A DNA stretch of 64,000 nucleotides from positions 464,822 through 528,821 of the forward strand of contig NZ_JALPVL010000008.1 in assembly GCF_023544465.1 (NCBI RefSeq). Direction: 5' to 3'. The notes below the pieces were generated by a model, which saw only the letters and a program-made list of their open reading frames with translations, did not search any database and was not told the DNA's origin. The stretch comes from Paractinoplanes maris (GTDB lineage: Bacteria; Actinomycetota; Actinomycetes; Mycobacteriales; Micromonosporaceae). Below, piece by piece: positions 40,738-49,325 of the stretch. The translations under genes and the position numbers were made by a program. The first letter of the stretch is position 1. Each line of letters begins with the position of its first letter.

Positions 40738-41382
40738 ATGCAGCCACAGCCGCCGCGCCGCTCCACGCACGCCACGAACAGCCCGCTCAACCGCATCGTC
40801 TACGACCGGTGGGGCGAGTTCGGGCGGCCGGTGCTCCTGCTGCACGGCCTGCTCTTCGACCGCACGATGTGGTGGCCGGTCGCGGCCGAGCTGGCCGGCG
40901 AGTGCACGGTGATCGCGCCCGACCTGCCGGGTCACGGGCAGTGCCCGCCGCGCCTCGACTACAGCCTCGAGCGGATCGCCGACGACCTGGCCGGGCTCGT
41001 GCTGGGCCTGCAGCTGCACCGGGCGCCGATCGTCGTCGGTCACGGCACGGCGGCCTGGCTGGCGGTGGCGTTCGCCGACCGGTATGCCACCCAGTGCGTG
41101 CTGACCCTGGACGAGCCGCACGGCAGCCTGCCGGGCACGGTCGACGACCTGGTGGCGGCGGCCGGGCTGGCCGCGGTGCCCGAGCACTACCGGCCGTTCG
41201 CCGAGCCCCGGCGGGATCCGGCGCTGCTGAAGGCGTACGCGGGGTGGCGGGAGCAACCACCCACCCGCCGCCTGGCCGTCGCCGGAGCCGGTCCGGGCCC
41301 CGCTGGGCCGGTGCCGGAAGGCGCGTTCGGCCATCTGACCGATCCCGAGGGGTTCGCCGGGCGGCTGCGCGCGCTGCTGTAA
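40738..41382 (+). CDS. alpha/beta-hydrolase fold protein lacking the nucleophile
   Basis: The 214-residue protein has the alpha/beta-hydrolase core: PVLLLHGLLFD (oxyanion), APDLPGHGQCPP and the nucleophile-elbow region VVGHGTAAWLAVAFADRY. In true hydrolases the elbow reads GHSxG; here Ser is replaced by Gly103 (G101-H-G-T-A105). The fold is thus kept but Ser catalysis should be lost. It may be a binding protein or a cofactor-independent enzyme. The ATG follows GAGAAGGACC. The next gene is an intact esterase on the same strand, 20 bp away. Confidence 0.8.
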   Translation: MQPQPPRRSTHATNSPLNRIVYDRWGEFGRPVLLLHGLLFDRTMWWPVAAELAGECTVIAPDLPGHGQCPPRLDYSLERIADDLAGLVLGLQLHRAPIVVGHGTAAWLAVAFADRYATQCVLTLDEPHGSLPGTVDDLVAAAGLAAVPEHYRPFAEPRRDPALLKAYAGWREQPPTRRLAVAGAGPGPAGPVPEGAFGHLTDPEGFAGRLRALL

Positions 41383-41402
41383 CGCTCGGGCAGACTGGGG
41401 CG

Positions 41403-42143
41403 ATGGCCCTGATCCACGTTGACTTCTATGCCGAGTCGCTCGACCTCGCCACGTCCATGACCGTCGTGCTGCCGCAGGAGGGTCCGACCCCGCCGCCGGT
41501 GCTCTACCTGCTGCACGGTCTCACCGACGACCACACCGCCTGGACGAGATACACCTCGATCGAGCGGTACGCCTACGACCACCAGCTCGCCGTCGTCATG
41601 CCGCAGGTGCACCGCAGCTTCTACGCCGACGAGGCGTACGGGTTGAAGTTCTGGACGTTCCTGTCCGACGAGCTGCCGCGCGTGGTCCAGCGGTTCTTCA
41701 ACGTCTCGGACAAGCGCGAGGACACCTTCGTGGCCGGGCTGTCGATGGGCGGCTACGGCGCCTTCAAGTGGGCACTGCGCCGGCCCGAGCAGTTCGCCGC
41801 CGCGGTCAGCCTCTCCGGCGCGCTCGACGTGCCGTGGCTCCAGCAGCACGACGACCGCCCGCACATCCGCGAGGTGATGGAGCGGGTCTTCGCCGGTCGC
41901 GACACCACCGGCACCGACGACGACCTGTTCCACCTGCTCGAGCGGGCCGACAAGGCGACCCTTCCGCGCCTGATGCTGCGGTGCGGCACCGGCGATCACC
42001 TGTTCGAGCAGAACGAGCGCTTCGTGCACGCGTGCGCCCGCGCCGGCCTCCCGCTGGACAGCGAGTTCGAGCCGGGCGGGCACGAGTGGTCCTTCTGGGA
42101 CAGGCACATCCCGCGCGCCCTGGACTTCATGGCCAAGGGCTGA
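41403..42143 (+). CDS. esterase, tributyrin/EstA (esterase D-like) family
   Basis: The 246-residue alpha/beta hydrolase has LYLLHGLTDDHTAWTRYT (oxyanion side), nucleophile AGLSMGGYGAF (Ser114), acid in CGTGDHLFEQN (Asp) and His in GGHEWSFWDRHI. It is of the antigen 85/esterase D-like group and lacks a signal peptide, so it is likely cytoplasmic. It ends 3 bp from the convergent PAC2 gene. Confidence 0.88.
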   Translation: MALIHVDFYAESLDLATSMTVVLPQEGPTPPPVLYLLHGLTDDHTAWTRYTSIERYAYDHQLAVVMPQVHRSFYADEAYGLKFWTFLSDELPRVVQRFFNVSDKREDTFVAGLSMGGYGAFKWALRRPEQFAAAVSLSGALDVPWLQQHDDRPHIREVMERVFAGRDTTGTDDDLFHLLERADKATLPRLMLRCGTGDHLFEQNERFVHACARAGLPLDSEFEPGGHEWSFWDRHIPRALDFMAKG

Positions 42144-42146
42144 GCG

Positions 42147-43055
42147 TTACTCGTTGTCGCGGTTCTGCTGCTCGGCCAGGAAGCGCTCCAGCTCGGCGCC
42201 GAGTTCCTCGGCCGTGGGCAGCGGGCGGTCCCCGTCGGCCAGCAGGTTGCCCTCGCGGCCGCGCAGGAAGGCGTCGTACTGGGCCTCGAGCGAGGTGACC
42301 AGGCGGCCGGCCTGCTCGTCGTCGGCGACCTGCTTGTCGACGTCCTCCCGGACGGCCTTGGCCGCCTCGCGCAGCTCACCGGTCGGCAGGGCCAGGCCGG
42401 TGGTCGACGACACCGAGTCGAGCAGCAGCTCGGACGCGGCCGGATAGGTCGTCTGGGCCAGGTAGTGGGGCACGTGGGCGGCGAAGCCCATCGCGTCGTG
42501 GCCGCTCTCGCCCAGACGGAACTCGAGCAGGTTGCCGACGCTGGCCGGCACCTGGACCTTCTGCAGCCAGGGCTCGCGGTCGCCGAGCAGCGACTTGTCG
42601 GTGGCGTGGGCGGTGACGCTGACCGGCCGGGTGTGCGGCACGGCCATCGGGATCGCGTTGAGCCCCACGGTCAGGCGCACGCCGAACCGCTCGACCAGGC
42701 CGGTGACGGCCGCGATGAAACGCTCCCACTGCAGGTCGGGCTCGGGCCCGGCGAGCAGCAGGAACTCGGTGCCGAGCTGGTCACGCACCAGGTGCAGGGC
42801 GAGGCTGGGCTCCTCGTAGCTGACCCAGTGATCCTCGTCGAAGATCATCGGGGGGCGGCGGGAACGGTAGTCGAGCAGCTGGTCGAGGTCGAAGGTGGCG
42901 ACGACCTGGCTGTCGAGGCGCTCCAACAGGTTCTCGCGCGCGAGCTGGATCGCGCTGCCCGCGTCGACGAATCCGGTGAGGGCCTGGACCAGCACCGGCT
43001 CGGCGAGCTCGGGCAGGTCTTCGGCCAGCTCGTAGAGCTCGTTCGGATCGAGCAC
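42147..43055 (-). CDS. PAC2-family (proteasome assembly chaperone-like) protein
   Basis: The 302-residue protein has the PAC2 arrangement: VLVQALTGFVDAGSAIQLAR at the start, MIFDEDHWVSYEEP, FLLLAGPEPDLQWERFIAAV, GLNAIPMAVPHTRP, and GFAAHVPHYLAQTTYPAASE. Actinobacteria have proteasomes, and PAC2-like proteins are conserved there, but a chaperone role in bacteria is not established. The C-terminal helical tail (about 230-302) is acidic and may form a coiled coil. Confidence 0.9.
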   Translation of the reverse strand: MLDPNELYELAEDLPELAEPVLVQALTGFVDAGSAIQLARENLLERLDSQVVATFDLDQLLDYRSRRPPMIFDEDHWVSYEEPSLALHLVRDQLGTEFLLLAGPEPDLQWERFIAAVTGLVERFGVRLTVGLNAIPMAVPHTRPVSVTAHATDKSLLGDREPWLQKVQVPASVGNLLEFRLGESGHDAMGFAAHVPHYLAQTTYPAASELLLDSVSSTTGLALPTGELREAAKAVREDVDKQVADDEQAGRLVTSLEAQYDAFLRGREGNLLADGDRPLPTAEELGAELERFLAEQQNRDNE

Positions 43056-43113
43056 GTCGAGGCCTCCTGTGTTTCATCGAGGGGTAAACCGTGCGAACAA
43101 CCGCACCCGGCGA

Positions 43114-45441
43114 TTAATTCCGGGCCATGGACGATCTTGCCAACTGCTTCTGGGCCAGGTGCGAGCGCACCTCGGCCGGCGGCAGCGGGCGGGAGAAGTG
43201 GTACCCCTGAGCAAAACGGTAGCCCAGCTCGTGAAGCAGGCCGGCCTGGGCGGCGGTCTCCACCCCCTCGGCGACGGCCTGCAGGTGCAGGCCCTCGGTG
43301 ATCTGGATCATCGCACTGGCGATCACCGCCTCCTCGGAGCGGCCACCGATACCGGCCACGAAGGACTTGTCGACCTTCAACGTGTCGGCCGGGACCGTCC
43401 GCAGCAGACCGAGCGACGAATGGCCGGTGCCGAAGTCGTCCAGGGCCACCCGCACCCCGAGCTCCTTGAGGGCGAGCAGGGTGTCCAGCGCCACACCCCC
43501 GTCGAAGACCGCGGTCTCGGTGACCTCGACGACCAACCGGCCGGGGCGCACGCCGAACTCGGCCAGCGCGTCGCGGACCTCGATGGCGAAGCCGGGCTCG
43601 CGCAGCTGGCGGGCCGAGACGTTGACCCCCAGATGGCGGGGAGCCGCCTCGCCGAACTCGGCGTCCCACTCGGCCAGACGGCTCAGCGCGGTCCGCAGGA
43701 TCCAGGACCCGAGCGGCACGATCAGGCCGGTGCGCTCGGCGATCGGGATGAAGGCGTCCGGGCCGAGCTCGCCGTGCGGCCAGCGCACCAGCGTCTCCAG
43801 CCCGGTCCAGGTGCCGGCGGGCAGCGTGACGATCGGCTGGAAGACGAGCGTGAACTCGTCCGCGGCGAGGGCCCGGCGCAGGTCGGCGCCGAGCTGCTGG
43901 TCGGCCTCGTGGGTGCGCTCGAGCGCGGCGTCGTAGACGGCGAACCGGCCCTTGCCGGCGTCCTTGGCCGCATACATGGCGACGTCGGCCCGGCGCAGCA
44001 GCTCGGCCGCGGTGGCGCCGGGCCAGGCCTCGGCCACCCCGATGCTGCCGCGGGCCAGCAGCTCGTGGCCGCCCGCCCGCAGCGGCCGGCCCATCGCCTC
44101 GTTCAGGCGGCTGAGCACGGCGACCGCCTCGGTGCTGGTCAGTCCGGGCATCAGCAGCCCGAACTCGTCGCCGCCGAGCCGCGCGGCCAGGTCCCCGGCG
44201 CGCAGTTGCTCGCGGAAACGGTCGGCGATGGCGGTCAGGAAGGCGTCGCCGACCGCGTGCCCGAGCCGGTCGTTGATGGTTTTGAAGTCGTCGAGGTCGA
44301 CCAGGGCCAGGCAGAGCGGCTCGCCCCGGGTGAGCAGGTCCTGCGCGGACTGCTCGAACAGGGCCCGGTTGGCCAGCCCGGTCAGGCCGTCGTGGGTGGC
44401 CCGGTGGGTCAGCTCGTCCTGGTAGCGGTTGAGCTGGGTGAGCTGCTGGTCCACCCGGTGCAGGAGCCGGCCGTTCTCCCGCAGCGCGCCGATCTGGCGG
44501 ACCGCGACCATCGCGGTGAGCAGCGAGGCGCCGGCGGCGACGACGAACACGATGCGACCCGAGTCGCCGCTGACCCACAGCAGCAGGCCGTCGGTGGCGG
44601 CCACCGCGGCGTACGGGACCACGCTGAACAGCCGGCGCCGGGCCGGCCGGGGCGGCAGGCCGGCCGACCGGCGCTGCCGGTCGGCCGCGAACGCGACGCA
44701 GAGCATGGTCATCGGGACGAAGATCTGCGAACCGCTGAGCCCGGTCGGCGCGTCGAACACCAGCGGGAAGAGGCCGCCGCCGACCGTGCCGACGATGGCC
44801 GCCGCGGCGAACCAGCCCAACGTGCCGTACTCCAGGCCGCCCATGCCGGTCATCGCGACCTTGACCATGGCCAGGGCCACGATCAGCCCGAGGACGGCGA
44901 GCATCAGCATCGGCACGGTGGTCCGCTGACCGCCGCCGCTGTCGATCGCCCGTACGGTGAAATACCAGGCGAAGACACTCACGGTGACACCGATCGTGAT
45001 CGCGTCGAGCATGAAGCGGGTCGTGGTCCGGCGGCTGCCACCCAGCGGCAGGCGCAACAGCGCCCAGATGACGGCCACGATGGCCCCGGCGTAGCAGATC
45101 GACGAGAGCAGATCGTGCTGTTGCTGGGTGACCCGGGCCGGGTCGACCACGCTCTGCCGGGTGTCGCCGACGACGCCCAGCGCGACCAGCGCCGCGCAGA
45201 CCGCGATGGATCGCCACAGCCGGACGGCGGGCCGGTCGAGGCCCGGGGTGCGGGCGGCCTGCAGGCATGTGACGGCCGCCACGCCGGCCAGGGTGATGGC
45301 CGGGAGCCAGCCCCAGGCCGGGCTGAACATCGGCCGGCTGGCGTTGACCGCATAGAGAAGAATGGCCATGACCTGCACGATTGCGCCGGTGGCGAGCAGG
45401 GGCGTCACGCGCAGCGGGGCCACGGGGCGGTCGGTCGTCAC
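43114..45441 (-). CDS. GGDEF-EAL membrane protein (cyclic di-GMP turnover)
   Basis: The 775-residue protein has eight to ten N-terminal transmembrane helices (about 15-320), a GGDEF domain and an EAL domain. GGDEF is intact (423-427, RLGGDEF), and the RxxD inhibitory site is present five residues before it (RAGD 414-417). The EAL motif reads E549-T-L, with VEVTETAVF, LDDFGTGHSS and GVETAAQAGLLHELG retained. Thus both synthesis and hydrolysis of c-di-GMP are plausible. The GTG at 45441 (VTTDRPV) was chosen because the membrane region starts soon after; sequence further upstream is the divergent promoter. Confidence 0.9.
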   Translation of the reverse strand: MTTDRPVAPLRVTPLLATGAIVQVMAILLYAVNASRPMFSPAWGWLPAITLAGVAAVTCLQAARTPGLDRPAVRLWRSIAVCAALVALGVVGDTRQSVVDPARVTQQQHDLLSSICYAGAIVAVIWALLRLPLGGSRRTTTRFMLDAITIGVTVSVFAWYFTVRAIDSGGGQRTTVPMLMLAVLGLIVALAMVKVAMTGMGGLEYGTLGWFAAAAIVGTVGGGLFPLVFDAPTGLSGSQIFVPMTMLCVAFAADRQRRSAGLPPRPARRRLFSVVPYAAVAATDGLLLWVSGDSGRIVFVVAAGASLLTAMVAVRQIGALRENGRLLHRVDQQLTQLNRYQDELTHRATHDGLTGLANRALFEQSAQDLLTRGEPLCLALVDLDDFKTINDRLGHAVGDAFLTAIADRFREQLRAGDLAARLGGDEFGLLMPGLTSTEAVAVLSRLNEAMGRPLRAGGHELLARGSIGVAEAWPGATAAELLRRADVAMYAAKDAGKGRFAVYDAALERTHEADQQLGADLRRALAADEFTLVFQPIVTLPAGTWTGLETLVRWPHGELGPDAFIPIAERTGLIVPLGSWILRTALSRLAEWDAEFGEAAPRHLGVNVSARQLREPGFAIEVRDALAEFGVRPGRLVVEVTETAVFDGGVALDTLLALKELGVRVALDDFGTGHSSLGLLRTVPADTLKVDKSFVAGIGGRSEEAVIASAMIQITEGLHLQAVAEGVETAAQAGLLHELGYRFAQGYHFSRPLPPAEVRSHLAQKQLARSSMARN

Positions 45442-45499
45442 GCTCTGAGATATCGGCCGGACAGGTCTCTGGTTGAACACAACGATCACCAAAGGTCGC

Positions 45500-45541
45500 G
45501 TGCACGTGCATGTGCACGGCACAATGGCAAAGGAACGTTCC
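45500..45541. promoter_or_regulatory. two palindromes in a divergent promoter region
   Basis: GTGCACGTGCATGTGCAC (45500-45517) has one mismatch pair from a perfect palindrome, and GGAACGTTCC (45532-45541) is perfect. Both lie between the GGDEF-EAL and EcsC genes, whose starts are 121 bp apart. They look like operators; the cognate regulator is unknown. Confidence 0.45.
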
Positions 45542-45562
45542 CTACCCCCTAGGAGCGATCTG

Positions 45563-46261
45563 GTGACCGACCCCTCCCATCTCCCCGTGATCACCGAAAC
45601 CGACGCGCCCCCCGGCACCCTCTGGTCGCGGATGAAGGCCGACCCGCAGTTCGCACCGGAGCACCTGGCCCTGGAGGCTGTTCGCCGCCTCGGCCCCGAG
45701 GCCGCCGCCTGGGCCGAGCGGATGCGGATCGAGCACCCCGACCGCTCACCGGACCAACTGGCCGACCTGGCCGTCAAGCGCTTCACCACCCTCGCCCGCA
45801 TCTCCGGCGCGGTCTCCGGCGTCGCCGGCCTGCCCGGCGCGGTGCTCGACGTCGGTGTGCTGGCCTGGAACCAAGCCCGCATGGTGCTGCACATCGCCGC
45901 CGCTCACGGCCACGACCCGACCGCTCCCGAGCGGGCCACCGAGCTGCTGGTTCTCCAGCGGGTGCACAAGGTGGCCCAGTCGGCCCGCCTCGCCCTGGGC
46001 GTCGCCGCCGGGCGGGAGCGCGCCGTCAAGCTCTTCGCCGGCGCGGCCTCGCGGCCGCTGACCGGCGTGATGATGCGGCTGGGCATCAAGCTGGCCCAGA
46101 TGGCCGGCGTCCACGCGGCCAGGCGCATCTTCGCCAAGATGATCCCGGGCGCGTCGATCGTGCTCGGCACCTGGGTCAACTCGGCCGCCACCAAGGACCT
46201 GGCGGCCCGCGCCCGGGAGCAGTACAGGCACGCGCGGCAGCCCGACCGGCAACCGAGTTAA
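45563..46261 (+). CDS. EcsC-family protein
   Basis: The 232-residue protein matches the EcsC domain: a helical, amphipathic protein with RFTTLARISGAVSGVAGLPG near residue 80, AWNQARMVLHIAAAHGHDPT and a C-terminal RIFAKMIPGASIVLGTWVNS. EcsC was named from a Bacillus protein-secretion locus; the biochemical function is unknown. The GTG follows AGGAG at a good distance. A divergent palindrome region lies upstream. Confidence 0.82.
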   Translation: MTDPSHLPVITETDAPPGTLWSRMKADPQFAPEHLALEAVRRLGPEAAAWAERMRIEHPDRSPDQLADLAVKRFTTLARISGAVSGVAGLPGAVLDVGVLAWNQARMVLHIAAAHGHDPTAPERATELLVLQRVHKVAQSARLALGVAAGRERAVKLFAGAASRPLTGVMMRLGIKLAQMAGVHAARRIFAKMIPGASIVLGTWVNSAATKDLAARAREQYRHARQPDRQPS

Positions 46262-46270
46262 CCTCCCCCC

Positions 46271-46699
46271 ATGGGGATCACGCTGACCGAAGCCTGGGAG
46301 CTCAGCCGCGGTGACTCGGGTCTGGCACTGGTGTCGACGCTGCGCGCCGATCACAGCATCCAGACCTCGCTGGTCAACACCGGGATCATCACCCGCGGCG
46401 AGCCGGTGCTGGCCTTCGTGACGTACGGGCCGGTCAAGCTGGCCAACCTGCGGGAGCGGCCGCAGGTGACCGTCGGCTTCCGGCAGGGCTGGAAATGGGC
46501 GGCGGTCGAGGGCCGCGCCCAGTTGGCCGGGCCCGACGACCCGCAGCCGGACCTCGACGCCGAGGGCCTGCGCCTGCTCCTGCGCGAGATCTTCGCCGCG
46601 GCCGGGGGCAGCCACGACAACTGGGACGAGTACGACCAGGTCATGCGGGAGCAGCGTCGCACCGCGGTCCTGATCAGCCCCACCCGCGTATACAGCTAA
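46271..46699 (+). CDS. PPOX-class protein, probable F420-dependent enzyme
   Basis: The 142-residue split-barrel protein shows LALVSTLRADHSIQTSLVNT, VLAFVTYGPVKLANLRERPQ and VTVGFRQGWKWAAVEGRAQL, typical of PPOX/F420-dependent reductases (TIGR03618/03666-like). The K-L-x-N-L-R motif is the phosphate-binding region of F420 or FMN enzymes. It starts 9 bp after EcsC and could use F420H2 made via fgd in this window. The substrate is unknown. Confidence 0.82.
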   Translation: MGITLTEAWELSRGDSGLALVSTLRADHSIQTSLVNTGIITRGEPVLAFVTYGPVKLANLRERPQVTVGFRQGWKWAAVEGRAQLAGPDDPQPDLDAEGLRLLLREIFAAAGGSHDNWDEYDQVMREQRRTAVLISPTRVYS

Positions 46700-46758
46700 G
46701 CGGATCGTCGCGCCGGACGATCGGAATCCTGGAACGGATCCGATCGCGAGGAGGCCGC

Positions 46759-47334
46759 GTGCGCCGTCTTTGGCTGGGGCTCGTCGCCGCCCCGCTCGTG
46801 CTGGGCGGATGCGGCAGCAGCGAGACGCCGAGCGCCGCCCCCAGCGAGAACGGCGCGGCGCCGTGGGTCGTGCTGTCCACCGGCAAGGCCGCCCCGTCGT
46901 CGGTCCCGGCCCGGGCGACCGGCACCCGGAGCCCGTTCCCGAGCGGCTTCCTGCCGCTGCCCACCAACACGCCCACCGCGAAGGCGACCGGCACCTCGAC
47001 CTGCCCGCCGGTCAAGGGCAACGTGATCAACGGTGCCGACGCCACCGTGGGCGCCACCAGCGGCACCGTCACCTGGTACGACCCGGCCACGTCGAACATC
47101 GTCGAATACCGGATCACGGCGATCAGCCAGGACGCGAAGCTCGGTCCGCAGCGCGACGTCGGCTGGACCGTCGTCACCCCCGGCACCACCTGCGGCTACA
47201 AGACCGCCACGGTGACCGGCCTCGACCGGCGGACCCGCTACGTCTTCTCGGTCGACATGGTGACCACCCGCCACGGCAGCGACGGCACCCTGGCCGCGAC
47301 GGTCGCCCGCTCCCGGGTCGTCACGACGTCGTGA
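46759..47334 (+). CDS. lipoprotein with fibronectin-III-like domain
   Basis: The 191-residue protein has a lipoprotein signal (LVAAPLVLGGC, Cys near 17) and a Ser/Pro/Thr-rich spacer. A C-terminal beta-sandwich-like domain follows, with TWYDPATSNIVEYRI, GPQRDVGWTVV and ATVTGLDRRTRYVFSVDMVT, which looks like FnIII. It is thus a surface-anchored binding or structural protein. The GTG follows GAGGAGG. It overlaps the convergent epimerase-like gene by 14 bp. Confidence 0.72.
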   Translation: MRRLWLGLVAAPLVLGGCGSSETPSAAPSENGAAPWVVLSTGKAAPSSVPARATGTRSPFPSGFLPLPTNTPTAKATGTSTCPPVKGNVINGADATVGATSGTVTWYDPATSNIVEYRITAISQDAKLGPQRDVGWTVVTPGTTCGYKTATVTGLDRRTRYVFSVDMVTTRHGSDGTLAATVARSRVVTTS

Positions 47335-48157
47335 GCCCCGCCCCCGGCGCCCAGCCCTGCGCGTGGGCGCGCGCGGTGTCGAGCACCAGGCCGTCGGTGA
47401 GCTGGTCCATCGCGTACGGGGTGAGGGCCGGCACCAAGCCGGTCCGCGCGACCGTCCTCGCCGCTCGCACCGGCACGTGCCGCACCGGCACACCGAGCAC
47501 AGCGGCCACCGCGGCGTCGCGCGAGTAGGGCGTCGCGTCGGCGATGTTGTAAGCGCCGGGCGGCCACCGATGCGCGGCCAGGCAGGCCGACGCCAGGTTC
47601 TCGACCGCGGTCAGGCTCAGCGGCACATCCGGGCCGGGCAGCCACGCTTGACCGGCTTTGACCACGCGGCGCAGCCGGGGGAGCAGATGCGGGTCGCCCT
47701 CGCCGTAGACCGCGCGCGGCCGCAACACCACCGCGCCCGCGGCCAGGGCCAGCCGCTCGCCGGCCGCCTTGGTCCGCCCGTAAGCCGTGCGCTGCCCGTC
47801 GGTCGGGTGGTCCTCGGCGACCGGTGCCGGGTAGGGGCCCGGCCGATACACGCTGGCGCTGCTCACCCAGACCACGGGCGTCGTGCCGGCCACCGCCTCG
47901 AGAAGCCGCCGGGTCCCGTCGACGTTGACCGCCGCGAACTCCTGCTCCGGCCCGGAATCGCCGACCGCGGCCGCGAGATGCAGCACGACGTCGGCGCCGG
48001 CCAGATCGGGCGTCCCGGCCGCGGCGTCCCAGAAGACGTGCTCACCGACCGGCCCCGGCCGCCGCCCCAGACAAACCACGTCAGCACCCGACTCGGCAGC
48101 GAGCCGCGCCACAACGCCCCCGCAGAAGCCGCTCGCCCCAGTGACCGCGATCCTCAT
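47321..48157 (-). CDS. NAD-dependent epimerase/reductase, OleD-like
   Basis: The 278-residue SDR protein has the nucleotide-binding motif TGASGFCGG (6-14), the catalytic Ser in VSSASVY and Tyr126-x3-Lys130 (YGRTK). It resembles extended SDRs related to 3-beta-HSD and OleD, which reduce 2-alkyl-3-ketoacyl-CoA in olefin or beta-lactone pathways. It is last in the operon-like series (KASIII-like, GT2, ligase, P450), with 100 bp before it. The function as OleD is inferred from this context. Confidence 0.75.
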   Translation of the reverse strand: MRIAVTGASGFCGGVVARLAAESGADVVCLGRRPGPVGEHVFWDAAAGTPDLAGADVVLHLAAAVGDSGPEQEFAAVNVDGTRRLLEAVAGTTPVVWVSSASVYRPGPYPAPVAEDHPTDGQRTAYGRTKAAGERLALAAGAVVLRPRAVYGEGDPHLLPRLRRVVKAGQAWLPGPDVPLSLTAVENLASACLAAHRWPPGAYNIADATPYSRDAAVAAVLGVPVRHVPVRAARTVARTGLVPALTPYAMDQLTDGLVLDTARAHAQGWAPGAGLTTS

Positions 48158-48257
48158 GCCCGGCCCCGCTGGACTCCGCCGCCGATCGTGCCCGGCACTG
48201 CGCGATTCCGGGTCTGCCCGTTCGTGCTGTGTCCTGGACGATCGTGTTGCCGCCTGT

Positions 48258-49325
48258 TCATGCCGTGCCGCGAACTGTCAGCGAGCGCCAGCCCGGCAGA
48301 GCGGCCTGGCGGTCGGCTCGCGCTCGGACCACCACCGGGCGGTAGGGCGCGAGCGCCGTCAGCAGGTCGGCCAGTTGTGCGCGGGCCAGGCCCGCCCCGG
48401 GGCAGGCGTGTGGGCCGACGCCGAAGACCAGCTGGGACGTCCGGGCCGGGGCCGGATGCTCCGGGTCGGGGTCACGGCTGTGGGCCTCGGCCGCGTGCCG
48501 GGCGATCAACAGCAGCCGGTCGCCGGCCTGGACCGGGCAGCCGCCGAGCTCCGCGTCCCCGGCCGCCACCCGGGGCAGCAGCGGGGTCGCGGCGGTCACC
48601 CGCAGCAACTCGTCCACGAGCGCGGGGTTGTCCGCGTGGGCCCACAGGCCGTCGTCACAGACCCAGGCCACCGCGCGCGGCAGGGCCGCCACTGTCGTGT
48701 TGATCGCCGCCACGGCCAGCATCGCGGTCAGCCCCGCGTCGGCCGGTCGCCCCGGCGCCACCAGGTCGAGCAGCCGTTCGGCCGGGCCGTCGGCCGAGCT
48801 CCACCATCGGCGCGGCCCCGGCAGGTGCGTGCGAGCGGCCGCGGCCGCCGCCGACCGGGCCGCCCCGGCCAGCTCGACCGGATCGACGCCGAGGTCGAGC
48901 AGTTCGGCCGCGGTGGCCCCGGCGATCTCGGCGGTCAGCGGTACGAGATCAACCGTGCCCCCGGTCTCCAGGGCCGGCAGCCGGTCGTCGAGCAGCTTCC
49001 GCCAGATCGGCCGCACCTTCGCAATCCCGGCTGCCCCTAACAGCGCCGCAGTGTCCCGGCGAGTGTCCCGGTGCTCAACTCCCTGTTGATCGAACAGCGC
49101 CCCGGCCCCGGCCAGCTCGCCCGCCGCCCCACCGGTGGTGCCGGCCGCCGTGCGATCGAGCGGCACCCGGGTCAGCGCCGCCCGGAACGCCTCCTGATCG
49201 TGCACCACCACGGTGTGCCCCAGCCGCCGCACCGGCCGCCGCCGAGTGGCCGCGAGCAGGGCGAACAACACCGGATGACTACCCAGATAGACCCGCCGGT
49301 CCCGCCTCCGGGCCGAGCCGGTCAT
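48258..49325 (-). CDS. cytochrome P450 (short, atypical I-helix)
   Basis: The 355-residue protein has the haem signature FGVGPHACPG (301-310; axial Cys308) and the ExxR motif (ELLR). At 355 residues it is shorter than most bacterial P450s (about 400), and the N-terminal region looks abbreviated. The I-helix segment reads AAINTTVAALPRA: the usual acid before the conserved Thr is Asn, so oxygen activation may be unusual. The ATG at 49325 overlaps the stop of a 44-codon upstream ORF (ATGA). Within this cluster it may hydroxylate or decarboxylate a fatty acyl product (inference). Confidence 0.82.
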   Translation of the reverse strand: MTGSARRRDRRVYLGSHPVLFALLAATRRRPVRRLGHTVVVHDQEAFRAALTRVPLDRTAAGTTGGAAGELAGAGALFDQQGVEHRDTRRDTAALLGAAGIAKVRPIWRKLLDDRLPALETGGTVDLVPLTAEIAGATAAELLDLGVDPVELAGAARSAAAAAARTHLPGPRRWWSSADGPAERLLDLVAPGRPADAGLTAMLAVAAINTTVAALPRAVAWVCDDGLWAHADNPALVDELLRVTAATPLLPRVAAGDAELGGCPVQAGDRLLLIARHAAEAHSRDPDPEHPAPARTSQLVFGVGPHACPGAGLARAQLADLLTALAPYRPVVVRARADRQAALPGWRSLTVRGTA

